NCBI GenBank assembly: GCA_949879765.1
Contig: CATLBQ010000011.1
Location: 1-52,350 of the forward strand
Source: an uncultured Bacilli bacterium
GTDB taxonomy: Bacteria > Bacillota_I > Bacilli_A > ML615J-28 > CAG-313
Direction of reading: 5' to 3'
Length of the DNA: 52,350 nucleotides
In this document: in pieces, positions 25,442-34,533 of the stretch
Numbering within the stretch: position 1 is the first letter of the stretch
How the letters are laid out: each line of letters begins with the position of its first letter
Made by a program: the position numbers and the translations under genes
The notes under the pieces: generated by a model
The model's input: the letters and a program-made list of their open reading frames with translations, nothing else
Database searches by the model: none
Told to the model about the DNA's origin: nothing

Positions 25442-26475
25442 TTCTTCGCCCCCATTCTAATTCTTGGGTCAATAAATCCGTAAGATATATCTAAAACAAC
25501 ACCAGCTAATAAACTAATGGTTGTAAATATAGCCATATCTACGAATAAGATATTATAGTCTTTATATTCTAACGACTCGATAAACAATTTTCCAATACCA
25601 GGAATACCATATAATCCTTCTAGAATCATAGATCCACCTAAAATACCGATGAATTCTGCCAAAATAGATGGTACAATGGGAACCATTGCATTTCGTAATG
25701 CATGACGTAAAATCGCTTGTTTTTTGGTTAATCCTTTGGTTCTAGCGAGTAATAAGTAATCACTTTCCATTACTTCACATAATTCTGCTCTTGTAAAACG
25801 ACAATAGCCACATATAGATCCAAATGACAAACAGAAAACAGGTAAAATATAACCTAGAATCTTATACGACAACGGATCCGTTGGATTCGGCCATTTGGTA
25901 GGTACCCATCCTAATTTATAGCCAAAAATGAGCAGTAAGAAAATAATTAATACAAAGCTAGGAATAGAAATAAAAACCATAACCAATGTAGATATCACAT
26001 GATCAGTCATCGTATTTTTCTTTAGTGCAGCCCAAATCCCTAGCAATATGCCAATAGGCACAGAAAATAATACAGATAAAATATTAATGCGAATAGAATA
26101 GCCCAAACGCTCCCCTATAATGACGGATGCTTTTACATTGGGATTAATTTTTCTAGACACACCCCAGTCAAATTTTGTAAAAATATTTTTTAACCAACTT
26201 CCATACTGTTTCATAACAGGAACCTGATAGTAGTAGGTTGACTTACCAGAAGAACCATTTGTCTTATATAGATACTCTCCTAATTCTGGTTTTTCCATAT
26301 TAAACGAATACGCATACCCCAACCGTACTTGTTCTTCATAAAACGCAATTTGTTGCGATTCTTGGCCAGTTGTTCTTTCTGGTGGTAAGAGTTTTATCAT
26401 TATGAATGTAAGCGACAAAATAATGAATGCAGTTGCAAGCGCTAAACCAATTCTTTTTAATACGTATTTTACCAT
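25438..26475 (-). CDS. oppB: Oligopeptide ABC transporter permease OppB
   Basis: A 345-residue permease with six helices, N-terminal MVKYVLKRIGLALATAF, and the EAA loop LLLARTKGLTKKQAILRHALRNA near residue 245. The TM1-TM2 loop is about 35 residues longer than usual and includes Ser/Tyr-rich sequence (KTNGSSGKSTYYYQ), probably contacting the enlarged OppC or OppA outside the membrane. GGAGGAGTGTT supports the start. It follows an attenuator-like hairpin after oppA. Confidence 0.92.
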   Translation of the reverse strand: MVKYVLKRIGLALATAFIILSLTFIMIKLLPPERTTGQESQQIAFYEEQVRLGYAYSFNMEKPELGEYLYKTNGSSGKSTYYYQVPVMKQYGSWLKNIFTKFDWGVSRKINPNVKASVIIGERLGYSIRINILSVLFSVPIGILLGIWAALKKNTMTDHVISTLVMVFISIPSFVLIIFLLLIFGYKLGWVPTKWPNPTDPLSYKILGYILPVFCLSFGSICGYCRFTRAELCEVMESDYLLLARTKGLTKKQAILRHALRNAMVPIVPSILAEFIGILGGSMILEGLYGIPGIGKLFIESLEYKDYNILFVDMAIFTTISLLAGVVLDISYGFIDPRIRMGAKK

Positions 26476-26515
26476 AACACTCCTCCTTTTTTCATTTTCT
26501 ATATTCGTGCAAAAA

Positions 26516-26548
26516 GCAATTAGGTTAGTTTTTGAAACGCCTAATTGC
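26516..26548 (-). terminator. Intergenic hairpin between oppA and oppB
   Basis: Stem GCAATTAGG/CCTAATTGC (26516-26524 / 26540-26548), 15-base loop and five T on the minus strand. It probably allows partial read-through, giving more OppA than OppBCDF, as in many Opp systems. Confidence 0.7.
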
Positions 26549-26593
26549 CTTTACACATCCTCTAATAAATTTTAGTCGTTACTCAGAATCAGT

Positions 26594-29287
26594 TTATTCT
26601 GAAAGCATTGGAAACATACCATATACAGATGCCATTTCCGTTGTAGTTACACCATTAATGGTTAGCGCAAAGATAACATCAAATCCCATTTCGCCATAGA
26701 ATTCGGCAGTAAGATCAGCAGATGTAGTAATAGTCAAAACAACTTTTCCATCTGCACTTGATACAACAGTAGCTTCTAATACAACTGCTTCTTTATACCC
26801 TTCATCACCTTCTTGATACCAACACATAACTACATTTTGTACTTCTACTTCACTTTCTTCTGGCAAAGTCAATTGAATTTCAACAGTAGATGTAACTGAA
26901 CCATCAGCATTTACTTTTTGATCAGTCATTTCTGCTTGATAAGCAGGAACATTGGCACCATTTTCAACAATAGTTTGACCATTTGCAGCAAGATATAATG
27001 CATCATATGACCAACGATATCCATTGTAAACCAATAAATCTACATCTGGATCGTTTGTATTTGGACCCCAGTTCAATGTGAAATTATGAGAAATTCCTGC
27101 ATCAGAAGATAAAATATTAAGGAATGCTAGTGGATTTAATGGGTCACCACTGATTGAACCAAATCCAATATCATATTGACCAACTAATAATTTATTATCA
27201 TATACTTCTGCCCAATCTGCGCCAGTCCAGAACTTCACTTCTAATTTATATTTACCACCTGAAACAGAATCATCATTGAATGCATCTTCAAAATATTGTT
27301 TCAATTCATTGTGATCTGATGTTTCTTGCCAAGGATACATCCATGCAATCTCAAGTTCGATTACTGTAGGATTTGCTTTTGTACCTGGTTTATATTTACC
27401 ACTCGCTTCTAATTCTGCAAGCGCAATTTTAAAATATTCACGAGCAAGTTCTAAGTTATATCCATAGCCATCTGTATCTGCTAATAAACCAGCAACAGCA
27501 TTTTTATGTGCTTGTGTATCATTATATGTAATACCATTGATTGGATCAGACATATAGTTTGGTGCAAGGAAGTCTACAGAAGCAATAGAACCACGTGCAT
27601 CTGAGTATTCTTTTCTGTTGATAGACAAACTCAACGCTTTTACAAAGTGGGCATTGCTTAGTGCAGGTTCAACTTTCCAATAATTGTCCTTTGGATTTTG
27701 AACAATAGTTCCGTTTTCACCAAATAAGTATTCCCATGTTGCTTCATCAGTAGCATTTACATTCAATTTGAAGTTTGCCTCTCCTCTTACTACCCGTGTA
27801 CGAGGGTCGTTTTTATATTCATCTAATCTTGTTTGAGGAATACCTGCAGCATCGGTATTGCCTGCTAAGAATTCTTTAATACCTGCTTCTTTATCAGATG
27901 AAGCGGCAGTTAGGATATTCATATGTATACCTTCAATAGCATATTTTGTACTTGCATATACATAGTATGGGTTCTTTTTATAAACAATTTGTTGTCCGCT
28001 ATCCCAACGCTCTAATGTGTATGCTCCAAGTGATAATGAATTATCAACTGGTGTTTCTGTTTTGTTTTCATTGAATCCAAGGAAGTTTTTAACACCTACT
28101 AAATCTAAGAAAGATTGTGGAACTGGCATATATAGACCACTTGTAATGTAATACATCGCATAGAATTGAGTCATTGGATTGACAAATTCTACTTCGAAAT
28201 ATTCAAGACCATTTTCTTCATATACTTTAACACCTACTGAACTAAAGTCTGCTTCTCCTTTACCAGATGCGTTGTAGTATGCTTGTGCACCTTTGATTGC
28301 GGCAGTAGTTTGATTAGCAAGTTCAGCACCACGATATAAACCATTCTTTTGATTTAATAATAACTTAAATGGTGTAAGATAATCTTCTAATTCTACTTCT
28401 TTACCATCGAAAGCTTGACGAGATGCAAGTGTAGAATTGGTGTTGTATTTTAAACCATCCTTACCTGTTTTAACTGGGAATCTCCATTTGGTTGCACTAC
28501 CATCAGTTTGTGGATTAACAGCTTGTGGTTTTTCTTTCGCAAGTTCAGGAACCCAGTCATAACCATCTTTGGTTTCATTCATAAAAGTAGTAAAATAACC
28601 TGCACTCATAAAAGTATATAAATCACCTACTTGAGAACCTTGATCATTGTGATAGTATATAGTACCTGGATCAGAAGCCTCAATAATATGATAATATCTC
28701 TTCCATGCTTCATTCTTTTCAGTAGCTAAGTCTGCAGTAATTGCACCTTCTGCCAATGTACCAAAACCATAACCAATGATATAATTTTCAGTTCCTAAAG
28801 TAACACGTGGGTGAAACATTTGATATGCCGCATCTTCATATAGGCTGATACCAGTAAGACCATTTCTAACACCATATGCTTCTAAAAGGCCTAAAATTTC
28901 CGTTTTTTCCTCATTGCTTAAAGAAATAAAAGAATATACACCATTAGCAAGCGGAATTTGATTAGCAATTTCGCTTTTTGCGGTTTTAAATGCTGCTTGA
29001 ACTTCTTTTACGGATTTTGCTGCATTCATTGCTGCAACACCAGCTTCTTTTTTAGCATTTACCAATTTTAAAACACTAGCATCAAGTTGACCACTAATAT
29101 TTTTTACAACATTTTCTAAATCATATACCATATATGACTTATAGTCATCCAAAGACAAATAGTCTGGATTGACATCTCCACCTACTGGTGGTTTTGGATT
29201 TGGGTTGTCAGTTTTACAACCAACTAGTGCTATTCCAGCAACCAATACCATCAATAGTACAGAAAATTTCTTACATAATTTTTTCAT
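26594..29287 (-). CDS. oppA: Oligopeptide-binding lipoprotein OppA
   Basis: An 897-residue extracellular solute-binding protein, family 5 type. It has a lipoprotein signal with Cys24 (ALVGC), a helical linker (about 45-105), then the binding-protein body with YKKNPYYVYASTKYAIEGIHM, LSLSINRKEYSDA, LELAREYFKIALAELE and QYDIGFGSISGDPLNPLAFL. Usual OppA is about 540-600 residues; the extra length sits in the N-terminal helical part and a C-terminal beta-rich region. It captures peptides for OppBCDF. ATG 29287 has GGGGAGGAAAATT. A strong promoter and a LacI-type operator lie upstream. Confidence 0.9.
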   Translation of the reverse strand: MKKLCKKFSVLLMVLVAGIALVGCKTDNPNPKPPVGGDVNPDYLSLDDYKSYMVYDLENVVKNISGQLDASVLKLVNAKKEAGVAAMNAAKSVKEVQAAFKTAKSEIANQIPLANGVYSFISLSNEEKTEILGLLEAYGVRNGLTGISLYEDAAYQMFHPRVTLGTENYIIGYGFGTLAEGAITADLATEKNEAWKRYYHIIEASDPGTIYYHNDQGSQVGDLYTFMSAGYFTTFMNETKDGYDWVPELAKEKPQAVNPQTDGSATKWRFPVKTGKDGLKYNTNSTLASRQAFDGKEVELEDYLTPFKLLLNQKNGLYRGAELANQTTAAIKGAQAYYNASGKGEADFSSVGVKVYEENGLEYFEVEFVNPMTQFYAMYYITSGLYMPVPQSFLDLVGVKNFLGFNENKTETPVDNSLSLGAYTLERWDSGQQIVYKKNPYYVYASTKYAIEGIHMNILTAASSDKEAGIKEFLAGNTDAAGIPQTRLDEYKNDPRTRVVRGEANFKLNVNATDEATWEYLFGENGTIVQNPKDNYWKVEPALSNAHFVKALSLSINRKEYSDARGSIASVDFLAPNYMSDPINGITYNDTQAHKNAVAGLLADTDGYGYNLELAREYFKIALAELEASGKYKPGTKANPTVIELEIAWMYPWQETSDHNELKQYFEDAFNDDSVSGGKYKLEVKFWTGADWAEVYDNKLLVGQYDIGFGSISGDPLNPLAFLNILSSDAGISHNFTLNWGPNTNDPDVDLLVYNGYRWSYDALYLAANGQTIVENGANVPAYQAEMTDQKVNADGSVTSTVEIQLTLPEESEVEVQNVVMCWYQEGDEGYKEAVVLEATVVSSADGKVVLTITTSADLTAEFYGEMGFDVIFALTINGVTTTEMASVYGMFPMLSE

Positions 29288-29339
29288 AATTTTCCTCCCC
29301 TGATTTTTTCATCAAAAACATTTACTTATGTTTGATATC

Positions 29340-29394
29340 ATTATATAATAAAAAATAAATTATATCAACCTTTTTTATACTGAAAACGCTTACT
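29340..29394 (-). promoter_or_regulatory. oppA: oppA promoter with upstream LacI/CcpA-type operator
   Basis: Minus strand: TTGATA (29363-29368), 17-base spacer, TATAAT (29340-29345). An operator-like 14-mer, AGTAAGCGTTTTCA on the minus strand (29381-29394), lies 12 bases before the -35. A second TATAAT at 29360-29365 could serve a promoter whose -35 overlaps the operator. The rest of the 302-base gap to 29590 is A/T-rich, with an AAAAAACGCTTTTTT stretch near 29435-29449, the divergent plus-strand promoter, and no gene. Confidence 0.7.
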
Positions 29395-29539
29395 TTAGCA
29401 TTTTTTTATTTTTTTATTATTTACATAATATATAAAAAACGCTTTTTTACTTTAATTTTTACTAAATTTACTGTTAAATTGCTGATTTTCAAATAAGAGA
29501 AAATCACCATTTTTTTCTTATTCTAGCTTTACAAAAAGA

Positions 29540-29568
29540 TTGACAAGTAAAAAGAGAAAGTGTATAAT
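29540..29568 (+). promoter_or_regulatory. Consensus sigma-A promoter
   Basis: TTGACA (29540-29545), 17-base spacer, TATAAT (29563-29568), driving the small membrane-protein gene at 29590. Confidence 0.85.
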
Positions 29569-29589
29569 AGATGGCAAAGGAGATGGAAT

Positions 29590-29949
29590 ATGAATCAACA
29601 TGAAGAAGTGATTATCGATGGAAATCAAATGAAAAACAAAGAAAAAGGAAAAAGAAATAAACTTTCCAAAAAGATTTCAAAAGCAATGCCATTGCTTGCA
29701 TTAACTGCTTTTTTGATTCTTGGTTTCTGTAAGAATGCCTGGCATCCTGGTTGGGTTGTTTTTCTTAGTATTCCATTAACTGAAGTTGTACTCAGTGTAT
29801 TTAAAAAAGAGGGAAAAGCCAAATATGTAGGCATTGCTTTTATTGTTAGTGTCATTGCCTATGCCGCAATTGGATTTTGTCTAGATGCTTGGCATCCTGG
29901 ATGGCTTGTCTTCTTTTTAGTGCCTATTGTTGGTATTTTTGCTGAATAA
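29590..29949 (+). CDS. Small membrane protein with duplicated WHPGW motif
   Basis: A 119-residue protein with a charged N-terminal 40 residues followed by a duplicated membrane module: ILGFCKNAWHPGWVVFLSIP and later IGFCLDAWHPGWLVFFLVP. Four hydrophobic segments are likely. The WHPGW-F-IP pattern also appears as the membrane tail of some Firmicutes regulators; here it stands alone without an HTH. ATG 29590 is chosen because AAGGAG lies 7 bases before it; the earlier GTG at 29560 overlaps the -10. The function is unknown. It is followed by the trpS T-box leader. Confidence 0.75.
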   Translation: MNQHEEVIIDGNQMKNKEKGKRNKLSKKISKAMPLLALTAFLILGFCKNAWHPGWVVFLSIPLTEVVLSVFKKEGKAKYVGIAFIVSVIAYAAIGFCLDAWHPGWLVFFLVPIVGIFAE

Positions 29950-29989
29950 TAAAACAAATGATATGGAAATAGTAATTTATTTTTATCTT

Positions 29990-30178
29990 ATCAAGTGAGC
30001 AATGGAGAGTGAGAACATTGCTAAGACAAATAGATGAATGGAACCATAGATGTAAAAAGAGGAAATGCTTTTTCGTTTTAGCCGCGTTAAGGTTTTGAGG
30101 ATATAAGCACGATTGCTTATATTGAATAAAGGTGGTACCACGATGCTTTCGTCCTTTGAGAGGATAAAAGCATTTTTT
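29990..30178 (+). ncRNA. T-box leader of trpS, Trp (UGG) specifier
   Basis: T-box core AAAGGTGGTACCACG at about 30128-30142, preceded by a Stem I region containing the likely specifier TGG (30039-30041, context GAA-TGG-AACC). A terminator stem (30143-30155 / 30161-30173) ends in a run of T. Uncharged tRNA-Trp would allow read-through into trpS. The promoter is not clear; a weak candidate overlaps the end of the preceding gene. Confidence 0.9.
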
Positions 30179-30204
30179 TATTTTATGTATAAAGGAGAAA
30201 TTAT

Positions 30205-31206
30205 ATGAAGACGATTATATCAGGAATTCAGCCTTCTGGTAGGCTTACGCTAGGCAATTATCTTGGCGCTATTAAAAACTTTGTTGATTTACAAAACAAT
30301 GGCAACTATGACGAATTTTTTGTATTTATTGCTGATTTACATGCTATTACTGTTCCAAAAGATCCCATTCAATTGAGAAAAACAATCAAAGAACTGGCTG
30401 CACTCTATTTAGCTTGTGGGCTAAATCCCAATAAAGTGACCCTATTCATCCAATCAGAAGTGCATGAACATACTGAAATTGGTTACTTGCTACAAACAAT
30501 TACGTATATCGGTGAACTAGAAAGAATGACTCAATATAAGGATAAAAAAGTAAAACAAGTAGAGGGTGTATCTAGTGCTTTACTTACTTATCCAGTATTA
30601 ATGGCAGGTGACATTTTGTTATACAATGCAGATGGTGTTCCTATTGGACATGACCAAAAACAACACTTGGAACTGACAAGAAATTTAGCCGAGCGATTCA
30701 ACACAAAATTTGGTGAATTTTTTCACATTCCAGAACCTATTATCGCTACTCAAGGCGCAAAAATTTGTTCTCTTCAAGATCCAACCAAAAAAATGTCCAA
30801 GTCAGATCCCATTGGGAAAGCTTGCATTTATTTAGATGATACCGCATCTATGATTCGAAAAAAAATTGCTAGTGCTGTAACCGATAGCGATGGGACAATT
30901 CATTATGACCCCCTCCATAAACCAGGTGTTTCTAATCTTATGACGATTTTATCTTGTTGTACAGGTGAAAGCATTGATTCTATTGAAAAACGGCTACAAG
31001 GTTGTGGATATGGTATATTAAAAGAACAGGTTAGCAATGCGATTATCGAAATACTTATACCTATTCAAGAACGTTATCAATCTTTTTTAAATGATAAAGA
31101 AAGCTTAAATGCAATTTTGGATCAAGGCCGTGATAAGGCAAGCTATTTTGCTCGAAAAAATTTGACCAAAATAAAAAAGAAAATGGGCGTAGGCAGAATT
31201 GCTTAG
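30205..31206 (+). CDS. trpS: Tryptophan-tRNA ligase
   Basis: A 333-residue class I synthetase of normal length. The HIGH-region variant PSGRLTLGNYLGAI is near residues 10-23, the substrate loop GVPIGHDQKQHLELTRNLAER is in the middle, and the KMSKS loop is KKMSKSDPIGK near residue 197. It attaches tryptophan to tRNA-Trp in the cytoplasm. An AAAGGAG site supports the ATG, and the T-box upstream carries a matching Trp codon. It is monocistronic, with a strong terminator downstream. Confidence 0.96.
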   Translation: MKTIISGIQPSGRLTLGNYLGAIKNFVDLQNNGNYDEFFVFIADLHAITVPKDPIQLRKTIKELAALYLACGLNPNKVTLFIQSEVHEHTEIGYLLQTITYIGELERMTQYKDKKVKQVEGVSSALLTYPVLMAGDILLYNADGVPIGHDQKQHLELTRNLAERFNTKFGEFFHIPEPIIATQGAKICSLQDPTKKMSKSDPIGKACIYLDDTASMIRKKIASAVTDSDGTIHYDPLHKPGVSNLMTILSCCTGESIDSIEKRLQGCGYGILKEQVSNAIIEILIPIQERYQSFLNDKESLNAILDQGRDKASYFARKNLTKIKKKMGVGRIA

Positions 31207-31212
31207 CAACCC

Positions 31213-31254
31213 AAAACAGTCTTAGAGATAGTTTTATTTCTAAGACTGTTTTTT
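31213..31254 (+). terminator. trpS terminator
   Basis: Fourteen-base stem AAAACAGTCTTAGA / TCTAAGACTGTTTT (31213-31226 / 31239-31252) with a 12-base loop and T tract. Confidence 0.9.
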
Positions 31255-31302
31255 ATTGAATTGATATAATCTATAAGGAATTCCCCATAATGACTCTTAT
31301 AC

Positions 31303-32991
31303 CTAGCATAAAAGGTATATCTTTCTATCTTCTAGTATTATCCAAATTGTTTCATAGAATGTAAAGAAAAATTTTTTATCAACAATTTTGGCGCTTTTTG
31401 GCGTTTCATTAAATATTGTTAAATAGGCAAAGATAGTATTTATATTTTCCTCATATTGATATTTGCACATAACCTTTTCATGATAATCATCTAAATATAT
31501 TGTATTGATAGCATCATGGCTTTCCTCTTGTTGTTCCTCATTTAAATTACACTGATTTAGTCTAGAGTCGTTTGGATATTTGGAATCATAAATATTGAAT
31601 AAAATCTGAATGGAATAATCTAAGACAAATTGTATTGGATGTTGAATGCCTATATCAAGGCTGAAGACATCTTTATTGCTCTTATTGTTCTCTATTTCTA
31701 AATAATATATCCCTTTTAATAGTACATATTCCCTATCCTTGATTTTATTATTGTCTTTTTTGATTTGGGGTTCAATTCTTTCTAGGTTCTCATTATATAA
31801 TGTAATCTGTAGTGGTTCATAACTACTTGCAACCATTTGATAAAATTGAGACGTTTCTATATTCAGTTTATAATACATTTTGGATAAAGCGTTGATGATG
31901 CTTACATCCTTTATTCTTGAGTTATTTTGATGAATATCATCTGTTTCTATCCATTCAATTGTATCTATATGCCTACACCTTTGACATTTAAAGTAATCCA
32001 AATGACCAAAGGATGCAACTAGTAACATATGACTAGTATCACCTCCATAATGATTACAACTTTGATAATCTATTATGGAATTTTCAGCAGTTTTTACATT
32101 CTTCATTATACCATTACATATTGTACAAATCAAATCCATAGTATGATCCATATTGACTCTTTTCATCCAAATGTGATCTTCATCTGTATGAAGTCCCCTT
32201 GTGATGGCTATTCCTGCAATATCTTGATAGGTTGCACCTAATTGACAATTTGCCCCATTTCCATATCCCATCAATAACTCTTCGTGATGCTGATAAGAAG
32301 CACAATAGGTATCCATATCTCTTAATCCTAAAACATGGCCCAATTCATGCATTCCTGTACGTTCTTTATGAATAAACGCATCTTGGTCGGTTACATCTTG
32401 ATTGTGATAAAAATAATGTAAATTCACATTCATATACCATTGTTCATAATGAATATGACGCAAATAGGGTGTTGGGGTATCTATTTTTATCCCCTCACCA
32501 AGTGGAGCTGTTGAGGCAACATAAGGTGCTGTAGCATCAATGGGACAAATGAGTAAATTATAATTCTCCTTTGTCCCTTCCTCTATTGTAATCAATGGTC
32601 TTTTGGTTCTATGCCCTTCTTGATCATAGATATAAAAAAATACATCATTCCACTTACACAAACTTTTTATAAAAGCATCTTGAATTTCATCTGCTATTTC
32701 TTTTGAAACATCTGTTGTCCATGTATAATCCAAATTATCTTTCGCATGATCTAAAATATAATATCGTATGATTGGCATATCTTCACCCAAATGAAAGTAT
32801 TCTTTGCATTCTAACAAAGGACGATACAACAAATACCATAGTTCACCTTCTCCTTCTTGATTTTGAGTAGGTTGACACGTATCATATGTTACATCTAATA
32901 CATTGGAATGAGCAAAAGTAGTCATATGAAAAACACTGACATAAAAAAGACAACAAAATATTCCCCCTATGAAAAGAAGTTTAGATTTCAT
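31303..32991 (-). CDS. Secreted metzincin-type zinc metalloprotease
   Basis: A 562-residue protein with an N-terminal hydrophobic signal ending near FAHS, so probably secreted. The zinc site is MHELGHVLGLRDMD near residues 214-227 (HExxHxxGxxD, the metzincin pattern with Asp as third ligand), and LLMGYGNG about 20 residues later fits the Met-turn. After about residue 280 there are Cys-pair modules (CTICNGIMK, CQRCRHID) and a C-terminal region without recognised domains. ATG 32991 is chosen (GAGGTGAAAATC before it); a GTG 9 bases upstream overlaps that site. A -10 TATAAT lies at 33021-33026. Substrate unknown. Confidence 0.75.
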   Translation of the reverse strand: MKSKLLFIGGIFCCLFYVSVFHMTTFAHSNVLDVTYDTCQPTQNQEGEGELWYLLYRPLLECKEYFHLGEDMPIIRYYILDHAKDNLDYTWTTDVSKEIADEIQDAFIKSLCKWNDVFFYIYDQEGHRTKRPLITIEEGTKENYNLLICPIDATAPYVASTAPLGEGIKIDTPTPYLRHIHYEQWYMNVNLHYFYHNQDVTDQDAFIHKERTGMHELGHVLGLRDMDTYCASYQHHEELLMGYGNGANCQLGATYQDIAGIAITRGLHTDEDHIWMKRVNMDHTMDLICTICNGIMKNVKTAENSIIDYQSCNHYGGDTSHMLLVASFGHLDYFKCQRCRHIDTIEWIETDDIHQNNSRIKDVSIINALSKMYYKLNIETSQFYQMVASSYEPLQITLYNENLERIEPQIKKDNNKIKDREYVLLKGIYYLEIENNKSNKDVFSLDIGIQHPIQFVLDYSIQILFNIYDSKYPNDSRLNQCNLNEEQQEESHDAINTIYLDDYHEKVMCKYQYEENINTIFAYLTIFNETPKSAKIVDKKFFFTFYETIWIILEDRKIYLLC

Positions 32992-33090
32992 GATTTTCAC
33001 CTCATCCCGTTTCTCCTTATATTATATAGAAGAAAAAGAATGAAAGATGTCGAATTTTGATAAGATATCATCTAGATTTACATTAAACGT

Positions 33091-33117
33091 AAAAAAAGGA
33101 CATACAACTGTATGTCC
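33091..33117 (-). terminator. Terminator of the muropeptide/lactate operon
   Basis: Stem GGACATAC/GTATGTCC (33098-33105 / 33110-33117), four-base loop, seven T on the minus strand. It lies 7 bases beyond the last gene of the ten-gene run. Confidence 0.9.
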
Positions 33118-33123
33118 TTATAT

Positions 33124-34524
33124 TTATTCTACTACTTTTCCTGGATTTAAAATATCATTGGGATCGAATACTGCCTTAATTCCTTTCATCAAGCGCACTT
33201 GGTTTTCTCCAAGCACTTCTTTCATATAAGCTTTTTTAGCATAACCAATGCCATGTTCACCAGAAACAAGTCCACCTACTGCTCTGGCTTTTTTATACAT
33301 TTCATCAAAAATTGCAGATAACTTTTCTTCAAATTCTGTATTACTATACGCATCTTTACAAATATAAATGTGAAGATTACCATCACCTGCATGTCCAAAA
33401 GATGGAATCCGAATTTGATATTTTTCAGCAAGGTCATAAGTGAATTTAATATAATTGGCAATTTCACTACGAGGAACAACTACATCACACTCATCCATTT
33501 GAGTTGTCGATGCTTTGATTGCTTCTAAGAAAGCACCCCTAGCTTTCCATACCGATTCTTTTCTTTCTTCTGTATCTACGATGAAAACATCCGTTGCGCC
33601 TAATTGATTAAGACACACATCAGCAGCAAGTTGATAATTATAATTCAATTCTTCTTTTGTTTTTCCTTCAAAGGTTAAAAGAATATAGGAATCACTTTTG
33701 GTATCTGGAAACTTCTTCCCCAAAAATTCTTCCGCAAACAAAATAGTTTGACGCTCAAAAAATTCGATTGCGGTTGGCGAAACTTTTGCCTTGATAATTT
33801 CTGGTACAGCATCTAGTCCTTCTTGTTCTGTTGGGAAAGGGACAAGTAAGCTAATACTTTCGACTGGTTTTGGGTCAAGTTTTAGAATTGCTTTAGTAAT
33901 GATTCCTAAAGTTCCTTCACTACCAATCATCAATTGTTTGAGTGGATATCCTGTTGAATCTTTTACTACTTTTCTCCCCAACCATTCAATATCCCCATTT
34001 GGTAATACTACCTCTAATGCTCTTACCCAATCTCTTGTCACACCATATTTTACAGCACGCATTCCACCTGCATTAGTTGCAATGTTTCCACCTATGGTAG
34101 CACTTTTTTCACCAGGATCGGGTGCATAAAAATATCCTTTTGGTTCTACATAATCATAAATTTCCATAAGTAGGACACCTGGTTCAACAGTTAATGTTAA
34201 ATTGGATTCATCTAATTCCAAAATATGATTCATTTTAGATGTATTGATGATAATACCTCCGAATAGTGGAACGCATGCTCCAACAAGCCCTGTTCCACTA
34301 CCTCGAACGACAACAGGAATCAAATGTTCATTCGCATATTTCATAATTTTAGAGACTTCTTCAGCACTTTTGACATACATCATGACATCAGGTTTACCGC
34401 TTACTGTCCCTAATTCATCTTTACCAAAATCTTCTGAAATTGCATCGCCTTCTAAAAAATCTTGTTGATCCACAATTGTTTTTAAATAGGCTATATCTTG
34501 ATTTGTTATTTTATTATATGCCAT
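33124..34524 (-). CDS. lctD: FAD-linked (D-)lactate dehydrogenase, GlcD/LctD type
   Basis: A 466-residue FAD-binding-4 flavoprotein. [20 protein letters not shown] (about 50-70) and [21 protein letters not shown] are the FAD-binding signatures; [13 protein letters not shown] and [14 protein letters not shown] mark the C-terminal substrate domain. The family oxidises 2-hydroxy acids such as D-lactate or glycolate. Direct linkage to etfB and etfA matches the LctBCD electron-confurcating lactate dehydrogenase of Acetobacterium woodii. Here it also follows murQ, which releases D-lactate, so D-lactate is the best substrate guess. GGAGGAAAAA supports the start. Confidence 0.85.
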   Translation of the reverse strand: MAYNKITNQDIAYLKTIVDQQDFLEGDAISEDFGKDELGTVSGKPDVMMYVKSAEEVSKIMKYANEHLIPVVVRGSGTGLVGACVPLFGGIIINTSKMNHILELDESNLTLTVEPGVLLMEIYDYVEPKGYFYAPDPGEKSATIGGNIATNAGGMRAVKYGVTRDWVRALEVVLPNGDIEWLGRKVVKDSTGYPLKQLMIGSEGTLGIITKAILKLDPKPVESISLLVPFPTEQEGLDAVPEIIKAKVSPTAIEFFERQTILFAEEFLGKKFPDTKSDSYILLTFEGKTKEELNYNYQLAADVCLNQLGATDVFIVDTEERKESVWKARGAFLEAIKASTTQMDECDVVVPRSEIANYIKFTYDLAEKYQIRIPSFGHAGDGNLHIYICKDAYSNTEFEEKLSAIFDEMYKKARAVGGLVSGEHGIGYAKKAYMKEVLGENQVRLMKGIKAVFDPNDILNPGKVVE

Positions 34525-34533
34525 TTTTTCCTC

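Noticed and set aside
29311-29336. Imperfect inverted repeat in the oppA leader (ATCAAAAACAT/ATGTTTGAT)
   Set aside because: It has a bulge and no supporting second copy; too weak to call an operator.
33041-33092. Possible sixth operator near TTAAACGTAAAA upstream of the metalloprotease
   Set aside because: The match to the 14-mer is poor and it lies beside the lctD terminator.
33791-34129. 112-codon plus-strand frame
   Set aside because: It mirrors the lctD coding frame; composition and lack of start signals mark it as a shadow.
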